64,000 nucleotides of DNA from Mantis religiosa. Taxonomy: Eukaryota; Arthropoda; Insecta; Mantodea; Mantidae. Under the pieces are notes generated by a model that saw only the letters and a program-made list of their open reading frames with translations, did not search any database and was not told where the DNA came from. The DNA is taken from NCBI GenBank assembly GCA_030765055.1, contig CM060958.1, forward strand, positions 81,761,303 to 81,825,302, read 5' to 3'. The position numbers and the translations under genes are program-made. Of the stretch, positions 1 to 64,000 are shown piece by piece. Within the stretch, counting starts at the first letter, position 1. Each line of letters starts with the position of its first letter.

Positions 1-488
1 TCTCTGGCATAATTTCCCAGGCTAATCTTGTAGAACGATGAGACGTTTCTCCTTCACGGTATGCGTGGGTGTTTAACAAAGATATGACACAAAACTGAAG
101 TTTTGTTTGTACTTAGATTTTTGTATTTCAACACTCCCGATTTCTATATTTTAGTTATGTTGATCAATTCTTTAAGTAACACTGAAGCCCCTAAGAAATC
201 ACTGATTTCATATATTACTTATTTAAAAATATTTTCACAGACATAGCCCTATGCACATCTGATCGCTATGATGAAGCGATGCTATCTAAAAATGAAGCCA
301 CGCTAACTCTCAATGGATTCCCGCTTTAAATTTCAGGCATATGCTCACCAGTCAACTGACTGCTGCTTTCAAAATATATCTTATTTTATTTCAAGATTTT
401 TCTTTACTTATTCTTAATTATTTTAACTACTATTTATTATTTACATTCTTCTCATTTTATTTCCCTTATTTATTTTATTAAAAGTATT

Positions 489-1349
489 AGGGCAATCAAA
501 TATAAACAGGCCTTTCGTTCCAGAAAATTTATTCATGAAGAATAATTGAAATTAACATTTTTGTTACTTTTCTACATGTTCACCCATCTTTTCTATACAT
601 TTGTTCCAATGAACAGGCAGTTTTTTAATGCCAGTTTCAAAGAAACTACAAGGACGTGTGCAGAGCCAGTTGCGCACAAAGTCTTTCACCACCTCATTGG
701 TTGTGAAACGATGTCCTCCAAGAGCTTCTTTGGGTGGACCAAACATGAAGAAGTCACATGGTGAGAGGTCTGGGCTATAGGGTGGATGTGGAAGGGCAGT
801 CCAGTGCATTTTGGTCAATTTTTGCTGTGTTGCTGCTGCAGCGTGTGGTCTGGCATTATCCTGCAGAATCAACACGTTTCTGATAGGGCTACTACGACGT
901 TTTGACAGGAAAGCAACTCGAACTTGACTGAGGTCACAGTAGTAGGCAGCATTAATGGTCCGTCATCATTGTCCCTGTTGTACGAGGAAATCAATGAGAA
1001 GGACACCTTTCGAGTCCCAGAAATTCGCATCCTTCATTAAACTCATGGCACCAATGTTTAACTCTGGATCATGAAAGGGTTGTTTCCCCAAATTGTGGGA
1101 GTAACCGACGGCAAATTTCAGCTACACCGACATTTTCATTGACAAGAAATTTGATTATTACTCGTGCAACTGCTGGATGCACCTCTCTCTCAGACATCTC
1201 AGCAGTAACTGAGGGACTGAGTCAAACAAGTTCCCAAGTACATTGTCCCCTTCCTGGGACCTCACTGCATGTGCTGTAAAAGCCTTGAACTCATACGGCA
1301 CTCTATGCGTGAGCAGTAAACAAAGGCCTGTTAATATTTGATTGCCCCT
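489..1349 (-). mobile_element. mariner-type DNA transposon, decayed copy with terminal inverted repeats
   Basis: Terminal inverted repeats: AGGGCAATCAAATATAAACA at 489 and its near reverse complement ending at 1349. The minus strand keeps the C-terminal catalytic part: LILQDNARPHAA (second Asp) and PYSPDLSPCDFFMF (third Asp, DD34D type), then KEALGGHRF and HWNKCIEKMGEHVE. Upstream parts (DSKGVLLIDFLVQQGQ, INAAYYCDLSQ) lie in broken frames. At about 860 bp it is shorter than a full mariner, so it is dead and internally deleted. It lies in ABCD3 intron 8. Confidence 0.85.
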
Positions 1350-1384
1350 CTTAATATAAATGTCTTTAACTAATATCACCCAAT

Positions 1385-2300
1385 CAATTTCTGTATCAAG
1401 TTTGGAAACATAAAATAATCAGAGGGAAGCTGAGTAAGGTGCATCAGGAAGCAATTTGAATTTTAGCTCACTAATTTTGGCTATAGCAATACTGGATGTG
1501 TGAACTGGTGCATTGTCCTGATGAAACAAAAACTTACTTTTTTGCTAAATATGTATGTTTTTCTTAATGAGTATGAACTATGATACAAAGAAGCAGAAAA
1601 TTAATGTAATTTTGAGTTGAATAGTACTCCATGCCCCTATATTTTTACGTTTACCTGGAATGCATTTTGTTAGGACCTTTGTAATATTCTCTGCCAATGT
1701 CAACCATTGAATTTTGATTTAGTGAACTCCTTGGAGGCGATTGGGCATCTCTGTTGGTGAACGAGGCTGTTAGGAAGGCCCTAACGAACACATTCTAAGT
1801 AAACACTAGCAATACAGGAGCATGGAGTATTAGTTCAACACAAAATTACATTAATGACTGTTTTGGCTTGATTTCATCACTCACAAACTGCAATAAGTTT
1901 GCATAGTAGTTGCCACTGATTGCTTTCCCTTTTTGCAAATAATTAAAATTATCTTATGCACATCCTAAAACACTCCCACCATGACCTTGTCTGCAGATGG
2001 AATTGTTCTTTGCCTTCTTTGGAGCTGATTCACCCCTTTCGATCCACTGTTTTTATTATTACTTCATGTCAGGTGTGAAGTGATGGACTCATGTTTCATC
2101 CATTTTATGAGAACGTAAAAACCTGGCTTTACTGTGGCGAAACATCGAACACTCAACTGAAACATCCTCACAATGCTATTTTTGTTCCATTGTGAGTAAA
2201 TGTGCCACTCATCCTGCGCACAGTTGTCTCTTGTCCCAATTTTCAGTAAATATACAATGTACAGCCATATTAGAGATGCATATAATGTCTGCTAGAGTAT
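1385..2300 (-). mobile_element. second mariner-type transposase relic, split by a MITE
   Basis: Minus-strand reading gives DETWVHHFTPDMK and QWIERGESAPKKAK, then YLQKGKAISGNYYANLLQF and SDEIKPK up to 1855. After the insertion the same protein resumes near 1545: FLFHQDNAPVHTSSIAIAKI and FKLLPDAPYS. These are standard mariner transposase motifs. Several frameshifts and stops make it a pseudogene. Terminal repeats were not found. Confidence 0.8.
1601..1854. mobile_element. MITE with ~80-bp terminal inverted repeats
   Basis: The left arm (TTAATGTAATTTTGAGTTGA at 1601) and the right arm (ending CAAAATTACATTAA at 1854) are imperfect reverse complements over about 80 bp, including the CTCCATG and TTAGG blocks. 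There is no coding capacity. It interrupts the mariner relic at 1385-2300. A related partial copy lies at 9490-9640. Confidence 0.75.
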
Positions 2301-2474
2301 GCATTTTCAGTTGACAAACAATCAATATCATTTTGTGGATTTTCTTCACAATCTCTGGCATGGTCACCTCATTTTGTTGGCTACTATCATTTTATCTTGG
2401 GAGCTTATGTTGATAGTAGTTGGACTAAGACTTTTGAAAGTATTGCTGATGATGACCAGTTTTACGATGGTTTT

Positions 2475-2745
2475 TTTTTTTTATTTGTTCCATTTATATC
2501 CCGCCTTTGACTCCAATGCTCATATCGGCGGCCATTCTCCTTTGGAACATATTGAAGGCGTTAACTCGTATTCGTTGGGTTTTTAATCATTAGATCACGC
2601 ACACATTTGCACTCTTATTCATACTTCCAGACTCTGGGGAAGATGAATTATCTTGGTCAGAGAAAAATCCCCAACCCTACCACTGGGAATCAAACCCAGG
2701 TTCCTTGCACGGCACACAGTTTACCACGTTTACAAATCTGCTAAC
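2475..2745 (-). repeat. SINE family B copy, tRNA-headed
   Basis: Shares more than 150 bp with 53755-54090: TTTTTAATCATTAGATCAC, CATACTTCCAGACTCTGGGG and AAAAATCCCCA. On the minus strand the 5' part carries a pol III B-box-like GGTTTGATTCC (near 2695), typical of tRNA-derived SINEs. A CA-rich stretch sits inside both copies. Confidence 0.65.
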
Positions 2746-2958
2746 TGTTCACTATTGATGGCTACCAGGTAAATGCTAAATAAAGCAGAATTGTCAAACT
2801 TCAAACTTAAGCTTTATACAGTTGGTACTTTCTGCCACAGTCATTTGTTTGGAATAACAACTGCCTCTATACATCAGGTCTGATACTTTTAGGACAGCCC
2901 TCTTAACAAGATGAAAGTATTCTATTAAAATAACAACATAGTATAGTTAAATACAAAC

Positions 2959-46160
<43,202 letters not shown>

Positions 46161-46710
46161 GTTATTTATCTCTGATTCGCTGTTACTACACCTTTATTTT
46201 TCAGTAAGCGATATTACAAGTCACTTTCTCACTTCGCATCACCTCATTCTTTTACTTCAGTGTCCAAATTACAAAGTCCACACTTGTCATCCCGTTCACC
46301 TCGCCGAACAACTCGCAGATCACCAACTGTAACCACGAAACCTCTTCTGACTTATCCTAGGACAGCACAACGAACAGTGTTTACAACCTTGGAGGTAGTG
46401 TGCATACTTGCAGTAGTATTGACAGAAATGCCAACCTGTTAACAGTTGCCAGTCATCATCGAAAGAGCAACGTCACGCACTTTTCCATCTCATTCTATTA
46501 GCTCAATTCTTATGAAACTAAGCGTCCAAAGTGCATAGATACTCGTGTAATATAAGCAACTCGATAGATAATATATCTAAATATGTACTTCTGTAACTGT
46601 TTTCCCTCCTTTTCTTTCGTGCTCTACCACCACGATATTTTGAGACCCCTGAATTATAAAACAAATAGAGAAGCGCCGTGATGTGTATGAACAGCATATC
46701 TCTAAAACGA

Positions 46711-46713
46711 TTC

Positions 46714-46747
<34 letters not shown>
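46711..46747. repeat. (ATT)n microsatellite
   Basis: About twelve ATT units at the end of a minus-strand SINE A copy; on the SINE's own strand it forms the 3' (AAT)n tail. Confidence 0.95.
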
Positions 46748-46750
<3 letters not shown>

Positions 46751-46973
46751 TTACGTCCTCCACGTCATATGGGACGATGAATGAAATGGGTGAAATGATG
46801 CTCAAATGAGCCCGGAGTCCATAGAGCTTAGAGCTACCTGACATTCGTCTTTCAGGATAAGGGAAAACTCCGGAAAAACTCTCACCCAGGTAAACTCACC
46901 CTGACCGAGATTCGAACTCGGGACCTCTTGAACGTGAGGCAGACACACTACCATCTACGCTACCGAGGCGAGC
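46748..46973 (-). repeat. SINE family A copy, upstream region of ABCD3/LAP3
   Basis: Nearly full-length minus-strand copy: TTTACGTCCTCCACGTCATA through CCCGGAGTCCATAGAGCTTA to CACTACCATCTACGCTACCG. It abuts a second copy in the same orientation. Confidence 0.9.
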
Positions 46974-46975
46974 TG

Positions 46976-47201
46976 TAATTTACGTCCTCCAACGTTGTCA
47001 TATCGTACGATGAATGAAATGGGTGAAATGCTGCTCAAATGAGCCCGGGGTCCATGGAGCTTAGAGTTACCTGACATTCGTCTTTCAGTATAAGGGAAAA
47101 CCCCGGAAAAAGCATTATCCAGGTAACTCGCCCTGACCGAGATTCGAACTCGGGACCTCTTGAACGTGAGGCAGACACGCTACTATCCACGCTACCGTGG
47201 C

Positions 47202-47203
<2 letters not shown>
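46976..47203 (-). repeat. SINE family A copy, second of a tandem pair
   Basis: TTTACGTCCTCCAACGTTGT start, B-box GATTCGAACTCGG on the minus strand, ends CACGCTACCGTGGCGGG. Differs from the first copy at scattered positions, so the pair arose by two insertions rather than a recent duplication. Confidence 0.9.
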
Positions 47204-47236
<33 letters not shown>

Positions 47237-47245
47237 GGGGGGGGC
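47204..47245. repeat. (TG)n tract followed by poly-G
   Basis: About 15 TG units then 10 G. It lies between the SINE pair and the LINE tail upstream of LAP3. Confidence 0.95.
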
Positions 47246-47247
47246 TC

Positions 47248-47500
47248 ATTTATAGCAAATAATGAAATTCATAGAATAAGCCTAGACAAACGTGTAACAT
47301 ACATCATCCCAGCACTAATCTTTCTCGCTTCCAGAATGGTATATATTACGAAACCAAAATATTCGGCGCTCTTCCTAATGATCTTAAATGAAAAATTTAT
47401 AATTGCAGTGCTTTCATAAACGCTGCTAGAGAGTACCTATGCTCAAAATCATTTTATTCTGTACAAGATTACCTGAATGACAAATTATCCTGTTAATGCC
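47248..47500 (+). mobile_element. non-LTR retrotransposon 3' end
   Basis: Plus strand: LASRMVYITKPKYSA / FQNGIYYETKIFGALPNDLK, then KSFYSVQDYLNDKLS. The pattern FQ-GVYY--IK-F--LP--IK and the final SFY---EYL are the end of ORF2 in many insect LINEs. A better copy lies at 61860-62108. Confidence 0.65.
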
Positions 47501-48096
47501 AATATAGTTCTGTAGGTAGAATCTGTTCCAATGACAATCATTACCAGTTAGCCTTTGATGCCTGTTCAAAAGCTATTTACATGTGTACTATTGAAGAAAT
47601 GACAATAAATTGTATCCGTTGCAAATCAAATATAAAATACTGAAACGTACTGGCAAAAGCCAAGTGAAAGTTGATAAAAATATTAAATAAAAAAGTGATT
47701 TTGTATCATTTATAATTATCCATGCCTTGTTTTTCATATTGCCTGTATATAATGTGTCTCTTATGTTCAATTGATTCTTTTTACATATTCATTCTACTGG
47801 TTTTACGTTTTATTATTCAACTTAATAATGTAATTAAATCTTTGCGCCATCCTATTTCCCATCCTTTTTACGTCTTAAAGGATCGGCTGGTCGTATAGTC
47901 TGCATAGACTCAGACCACGATGCCAGAAAAGAAAAAGAAGAGAAGAAATGTTATACTGTCATTTGTTTTTCCAAGTCAAATATTTCTAAGGCTTTGTTTA
48001 TCTGTTTAGTTGACTTACCCTAGCAACTTCGAATTCGAAGTTAATTTGAAGTATGCGCGTTCTAATATTTAAGTTTCCCTTAACAAATATGTAAGA

Positions 48097-59768
<11,672 letters not shown>

Positions 59769-59838
59769 GTAAGCTTTCTCCTTTCTTATTTCTTTTGAAA
59801 CTTAAACATCTTATTTATTCCATTATATTATATATATA

Positions 59839-60757
59839 CGACGGCTGTTCAATAAAGAATGATCACAATTTTGTTTTGACAACGTACCTTTACTCATCCT
59901 CATAATTTTGATGGTCCTTCTCAAAATAGTCTCCCCTGAATACGATCCACTTATCCCAGCGTTTCTGCCAGTCTTCAAAGACATGCTGGAAACAATTTTT
60001 TGAGATATCCTTCAAAATCGCCTCCACAGCCTTCACCACTGCTTCTGATGATGGATAATGTCTCCCACGAAGGCGTTTGTTTAAGTTAGGGAATAGAAAA
60101 AAGTCACATGGGGCTAAATCCGGACTATAGAGAGAGTGAGAGATGTACTTCACGTTGATTTTTGTAAGATATTCAGCAACAACATTGGCAATATGCAGCC
60201 GCGCATTAGCGTGGTGCAGCATCCAGACTGCTTCATGGAAATGTGGTCTTTTGCGCCTGATATGGACTTGCAACGTTTTCAGGACATCCCTGTAGTATTG
60301 GCCAGTTACTGATGTGTGTGCAGGTACAACATACTGATAAACTATTCCATAAATATCAACGAATAAGATGGCCATAACGTTCCCAGCAGAAGCAACCACT
60401 TTTGCTTTTTTGGGGGGTTGGTGATGGAGGAGATTTCCACACTGAGCTTTGCTGTTTGCTCTCAGGATCAAAATGATGTAGCCAGGTTTCATCAGCAGTG
60501 ATTACATTTGAAAGAGACTCCGGATCTTCCTCTAACATCAACTTTAACTGCATGTTACCTCCATTGCAGCGGTAGGCAATACTGAACATGTCTGAACTTG
60601 CCTAGTTCTCACATACGGGAAACGGCAGTACCAACAATGAAACTACTACGGCATGTTTGTTTCACATTAAGCTAACAGAATGTAATAATATTGAATTTCA
60701 GTGCGAAAAATCATGACCGTAAAAAATTTATGATCATTCTTTATTGAACAGACATCA
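59839..60757 (-). mobile_element. mariner transposon with terminal repeats and TA target sites, in LAP3 intron 3
   Basis: Terminal repeats CGACGGCTGTTCAATAAAGA (59839) and TCTTTATTGAACAGACATCA (to 60757), both flanked by TA. The minus-strand frame (about 200 residues) has PPKKAKVVASAGNVMAILFV, GQYYRDVLKTLQVHIRRKRP, MLHHANARLHIANVVAEYL (HHDNARPH position, Asp changed to Ala), YSPDLAPCDFFLFPNLNKRL and WQKRWDKWIVFRGDYFEKD. The N-terminal third is missing, although ITADETWLHHFDPESKQQ is readable in another frame near 60480-60530. Confidence 0.9.
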
Positions 60758-60759
60758 TA

Positions 60760-61855
60760 TATACCCCCGTTCGTTCTACTTGCTTACTCACAGCTTGCTA
60801 AATTTTTAAGCATTTTTTTTAGTTGCTCAAACATTCTAATGGTGCGTGAAGGAAATATTAAATTCCACCCAAAAATTTCATATTTTTTTATAAAAGTATC
60901 TGTATAAACACACAACTCAAAAGCGAAAAACAGATAATTGCAAAACTTCTTATTCAAGTTCAGCATCTTCCAAAGAGGCAACATCAAGATTTTAAAAATT
61001 TCCTACCCCAAATTGCTTTTTGTATGGACGTTTAGTTCTAAATAATGGCTGTAGAAATTTTGATTAAACATATATATGTGTTTAAAGTGTTTAAATGTAT
61101 AACAAAATTTATGCTTGAATTTTCTAGGCATATATTGTGAAGTTTTCATTCTTAATTTGTTACAAGTTTATAGAGTTAGCACGAATGTTGTACCCGCTTT
61201 CATTGGCTTGTATTATGGAACGTATGAGGCTTACATTATTGAAACATATACCATTGGAAAGAGAAAAGTTGCGATTAAAATGTTCAGGTGTATGTTGGTA
61301 TATGTGTTTACCGCTAGGCGGTAAATAAGAGCAATGGCCGTTACAGGAGCAGAACGTGCATATTGTGTTCTTAAATTCATACAAGGTCAGTAACCGTTTA
61401 CAAAGACAACCCTGTAGATGATATTGTAAGGAACCATAAAATAAAAAGACAATTCGTGCGTGGTATTCAAGATTTACAGCCACAGGAGATCTCTTAGGCC
61501 GACCAGCTTCTTTTTAAGAAAATGAGGGAAACATCTTTATTCTTAACAAAAGATAAGGGAGATATGGAGCATGGCAAATTTTCACCGAAAAATCATTGCA
61601 GTATTTGTAAACGATAAATATTTAATTGCACATCACAAATACAGTATATTTATCATAGTTTTATATTATTTTTAGCAAATTAAAAGAATTCGTTGCAGGA
61701 ATAATGACAATTTATAGCAACTTGCAATTCAGATTTGATAAGGTTTGTATTTTTTCTATTCCTTACACCCTTACACTCGTTCTTCATAAGAAAAAATACT
61801 CTTTCGGTCTGAGCATACTTATAACATAACCTACCAGCTGTATGCAATCGTGCCT
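60760..61855. other. LAP3 intron 3, nothing recognised
   Basis: AT-rich DNA. Overlapping short frames on both strands at 61115-61483 have no recognised likeness or splice support. Confidence 0.55.
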
Positions 61856-61859
61856 TATT

Positions 61860-62108
61860 TGCAACAAATAATGTAATTCATAAAATAAACACTAGGCAAA
61901 AGTATAATATCCATTATTCCAGTGCTAAACTTACTTGCTTCCAGAAACGTGTGTATTATGAAACTATCAAAGTATTTGGCGCATTTCCTAATGTTCTTAA
62001 AGAAAAAGTTGATAATTTCGGTACTTTTAAAAAAGCTATTAGAGAGTAGCTTTGCTCAAAATCTTTTTATTCTGTACAAGATTATCTGAATGACAAATTA
62101 TCCTGATA
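61860..62108 (+). mobile_element. non-LTR retrotransposon 3' end (copy of 47248)
   Basis: One plus-strand frame: FQKRVYYETIKVFGAFPNVL, KEKVDNFGTFKKAIRE, stop, LCSKSFYSVQDYLNDKLS, stop. This is the C-terminal end of an insect LINE ORF2. It shares the stretch TCTGTACAAGATTA-CTGAATGACAAATTATCCTG with the 47248 copy. Confidence 0.7.
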
Positions 62109-62120
62109 ATGCTTCTTCTA

Positions 62121-62364
62121 CGGCCGCGCCGTGGCTCAGTGGTTAGACCGCTTGGCTCTCACCAAGGCGGCCCGGGTTCGATCCCAGGTGACCGCAAAGT
62201 GAGATTTGTGGTGGACAACACGGCGCAGGGGCGGGTTTTCTCCGGGAGTTGGCGGGGGAAACCGGAGGTCCCGGAGAAAACCCGCCCCAGTGCCGTGTTG
62301 TCCACCACAAATCTCACTTTGCGGTCGCCTGGGATCAAACCCAGGCCGCCTTGGTGAGAGCAAA
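62121..62364. repeat. tRNA-headed SINE family G, 93-bp-arm fold-back
   Basis: The tRNA-like head GCCGTGGCTCAGTGGTTAGA and B-box GGTTCGATCCC (62175-62185) are followed by a body. Positions 62155-62247 and 62269-62361 are inverted copies with few mismatches around a 21-bp spacer. Acceptor ends do not pair (GCCGCGC versus GTGACCGC), so it is not a working tRNA gene. Confidence 0.8.
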
Positions 62365-62389
62365 ACTATAGAGCGCATAAGAGAACCTT

Positions 62390-63085
62390 ACGTGCGAAGT
62401 CCGAGGAAATCGACTGTGCAGGCAGACAGCTAAGTGTAGTCTGTTTAGTGAACCCGTGTGCAGTTCGACCGCGTCCTTTGAAGAACCCTTATAATCGTTT
62501 TGCAACACCGGCCCTCCTTCTCCCAATCCTTTCTGCAAAGTTGCCACCTTTCTCGATGGGAAGGGTATCCGTCCCCTTCAGCTGCTGTGGTGCGAGCGCT
62601 GCGGACCCTTAGTACTCGTGGTACCTCTGACGTTACTAGAGGAACCTCGGGCCGAACTGCCGAGCCCCTCCCGTCGAGGAGTTGTTCGGATTGGGTTGGA
62701 CTCCAGGGGGCAGTGTGTTCCCGACACCCACGGGGAATTGGGTACCTCCGGCCAGGCTACGGCCGCCCGGATGGCGTAGAGGGTTGCCTCATAAGTCCCG
62801 AGTACTATCCTGCAGAGCTAGTAGAATGTATGCTAGATCACCAGGCGGCCCCACCGAGGTTATTCGGTAGTCTTCCCTGCGGGGTTGACGCGCGTAAGTG
62901 GCGTATCCACTTTCACCCGTCTTGACGTTGTAGTCGATGGGGGGGGGGGGGTAGACTCAAGGTATTGTCCCATGGAAAGACCCCCGGAGTTTTCCATCGC
63001 TCCCGGGTAGAAGGAGGCCCGGGTCTTTATTCCTAAGGGTCCAGGACTACTGGGAGCAGATCCTCTACACCTAAATAAATGTCAT
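62390..63085 (-). repeat. GC-rich dispersed repeat, longer copy
   Basis: Reverse-complement homologue of 53345-53690 with an extra ~330 bp at the high-homology side (TGCACAGTCGATTTCCTCGG, CGCAGCGCTCGCACCA on the minus strand). Contains a G12 run at 62939 where the other copy has C10. High GC. Shares no protein frame with the other copy. Confidence 0.65.
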
Positions 63086-63184
63086 GGGTGTCGTACGAAG
63101 TTTCGTCTAAATAAATTATCTTATGTCAATTACTGCGAAACTTCCTTAGTTTTGACAAATTATATATATATATATTCTACTGGA

Positions 63185-63794
63185 TTCCATAATAACCCTT
63201 ATCTTATTCAAAGTGCGGTATTTGAAACCCAGCTCCTTTAGGAGGCCGCGCAAAGTGCAGTGCCCATAAGGAAAATCACAAATTTCTTGCAAATGTGCAA
63301 CCAATTCATCTAAGGTGGGCGCTTTCCCCTTTGCATAGAATCTATAAATTTCTCGGCGAATTAAATCGCATGTGAAATTATCGAAACGTTACAGAAACTT
63401 TTCCTTTTGTTTTCACACTTGATCGGCGTCTTTGGTATTCTTTTCGTCACAATTTTTCTCATTGTATTTCTGTAAATACCCAGAATTTATCAGGTTCATT
63501 GCATGATTACTTACCAAGACTATTTTTCAGCACATATTTATATGTGTTCAAAACAAGCGCTTGAATTTGTTTAGAGTGAGTTCCCGTTATAACTTTGTTT
63601 TTTGAGACTTCTCCAGTAACATAACTCGGCTCAGCAACACTTTCCAATTCATTCACACTATTGTCTCCACTTCGATTATTTTCCCTCGACTGAAAGTTAT
63701 ATAATACTTCATTTGCATTTACCACTGCATTTCCCTCCCACGGTCTCCACATCGTGACATACAACGAATTTCTGCATGCAATGAAATAGATCAA
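63185..63794 (-). mobile_element. Tc1-like (DDE_3) transposase N-terminal region
   Basis: The minus strand reads SKQIQALVLNTYKYVLKNSL (near 63530), then without stops for about 64 codons RFDNFTCDLIRREIYRFYAK, GKAPTLDELVAHLQEI, FPYGHCTLRGLLKELGFKYR and RVIMES. This is the helix-turn-helix part of the insect family seen at 50110-50900. The catalytic half is absent; AT repeats begin at 63160. Stops near 63480 break the frame. Confidence 0.6.
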
Positions 63795-64000
63795 CTGGAA
63801 GTTGGAACTTTGACAACTGAGACTCCACGTGGAGTAAACATGCGACTGTCATTTCCAGAAAGTCAGGGTTACTATTGGTCCTCAGCGACAATGTTCCATT
63901 TCTGAAGTATGGAAATAGATTTATGACAGTCATTAGTGGGTGGTAGGTCCCTTTCCTTTGTGAGGCAACTGCACTCGCGTTGACTAGACAGACTTTACCA

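Larger units (their letters stand above)
46161..48096. promoter_or_regulatory. Head-to-head upstream region of ABCD3 and LAP3
   Basis: The two start codons lie 1.94 kb apart and point away from each other. The part nearest ABCD3 (46161 to about 46480) is its probable 5' leader and promoter and is free of recognised repeats. The middle holds an (ATT)n tract, two minus-strand SINEs, a (TG)n/poly-G tract and a LINE tail. No TATA box or initiator could be assigned with confidence, and no transcription start can be seen. Confidence 0.5.

Noticed and set aside
62126..62198. Functional tRNA gene (A-box TGGCTCAGTGGT, B-box GGTTCGATCCC)
   Set aside because: Acceptor strands do not pair and it is part of a repeat fold-back; tRNA-derived SINE head instead.

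Overview
The window looks like nuclear DNA of an insect: AT-rich, with split genes, large introns and an unusually dense, decayed transposon load (several mariner/Tc1 families, hAT, Penelope-like elements, non-LTR retrotransposons and several tRNA-headed SINE families). The mixture suggests a large polyneopteran genome such as a cockroach or termite. That placement is inference; no marker here fixes the species.

Only two host genes could be supported, arranged head to head. On the minus strand, eight exons between 46160 and about 2959 join in perfect phase into the first ~302 codons of the peroxisomal half-transporter ABCD3 (PMP70); the ATP-binding half lies beyond the left edge. On the plus strand, three exons (48097-48216, 48354-48469, 59430-59768) encode the N-terminal domain of an M17 leucyl aminopeptidase (LAP3/cytosol aminopeptidase type) with a presequence-like N terminus; the catalytic domain lies beyond the right edge. 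About 1.9 kb separates the two start codons, and this interval holds two SINEs, a CA/TG tract and a LINE tail.

Layout: 1-46160 is ABCD3 (introns from 132 bp to about 15 kb, filled with repeats); 46161-48096 is the shared upstream region; 48097 to the end is the aminopeptidase gene with an 11-kb second intron and a third intron running off the window. The introns hold a Jockey-like LINE (11130-12845), a hAT relic (32430-33690), six or more mariner/Tc1-type elements, and at least nine Penelope-like (PLE) pieces.

The most interesting signal is structural. Several PLE insertions are fold-backs: an inverted copy of the element's 3' end sits at the other end, one arm alone carries an extra tail of about 35-80 bp, and 11-14 bp direct repeats flank the whole (for example 18907-20031, 24796-25516 and 40391-41825; 28365-28588 contains a perfect 80-bp inverted repeat). 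The PLE 3' ends carry hammerhead-ribozyme-like cores. A tRNA-headed SINE family (51703-52258, 58375-58696, 6050-6205) shows the same fold-back, one-sided-tail and 10-13 bp duplication pattern, which suggests that a Penelope-type machinery may mobilise it.
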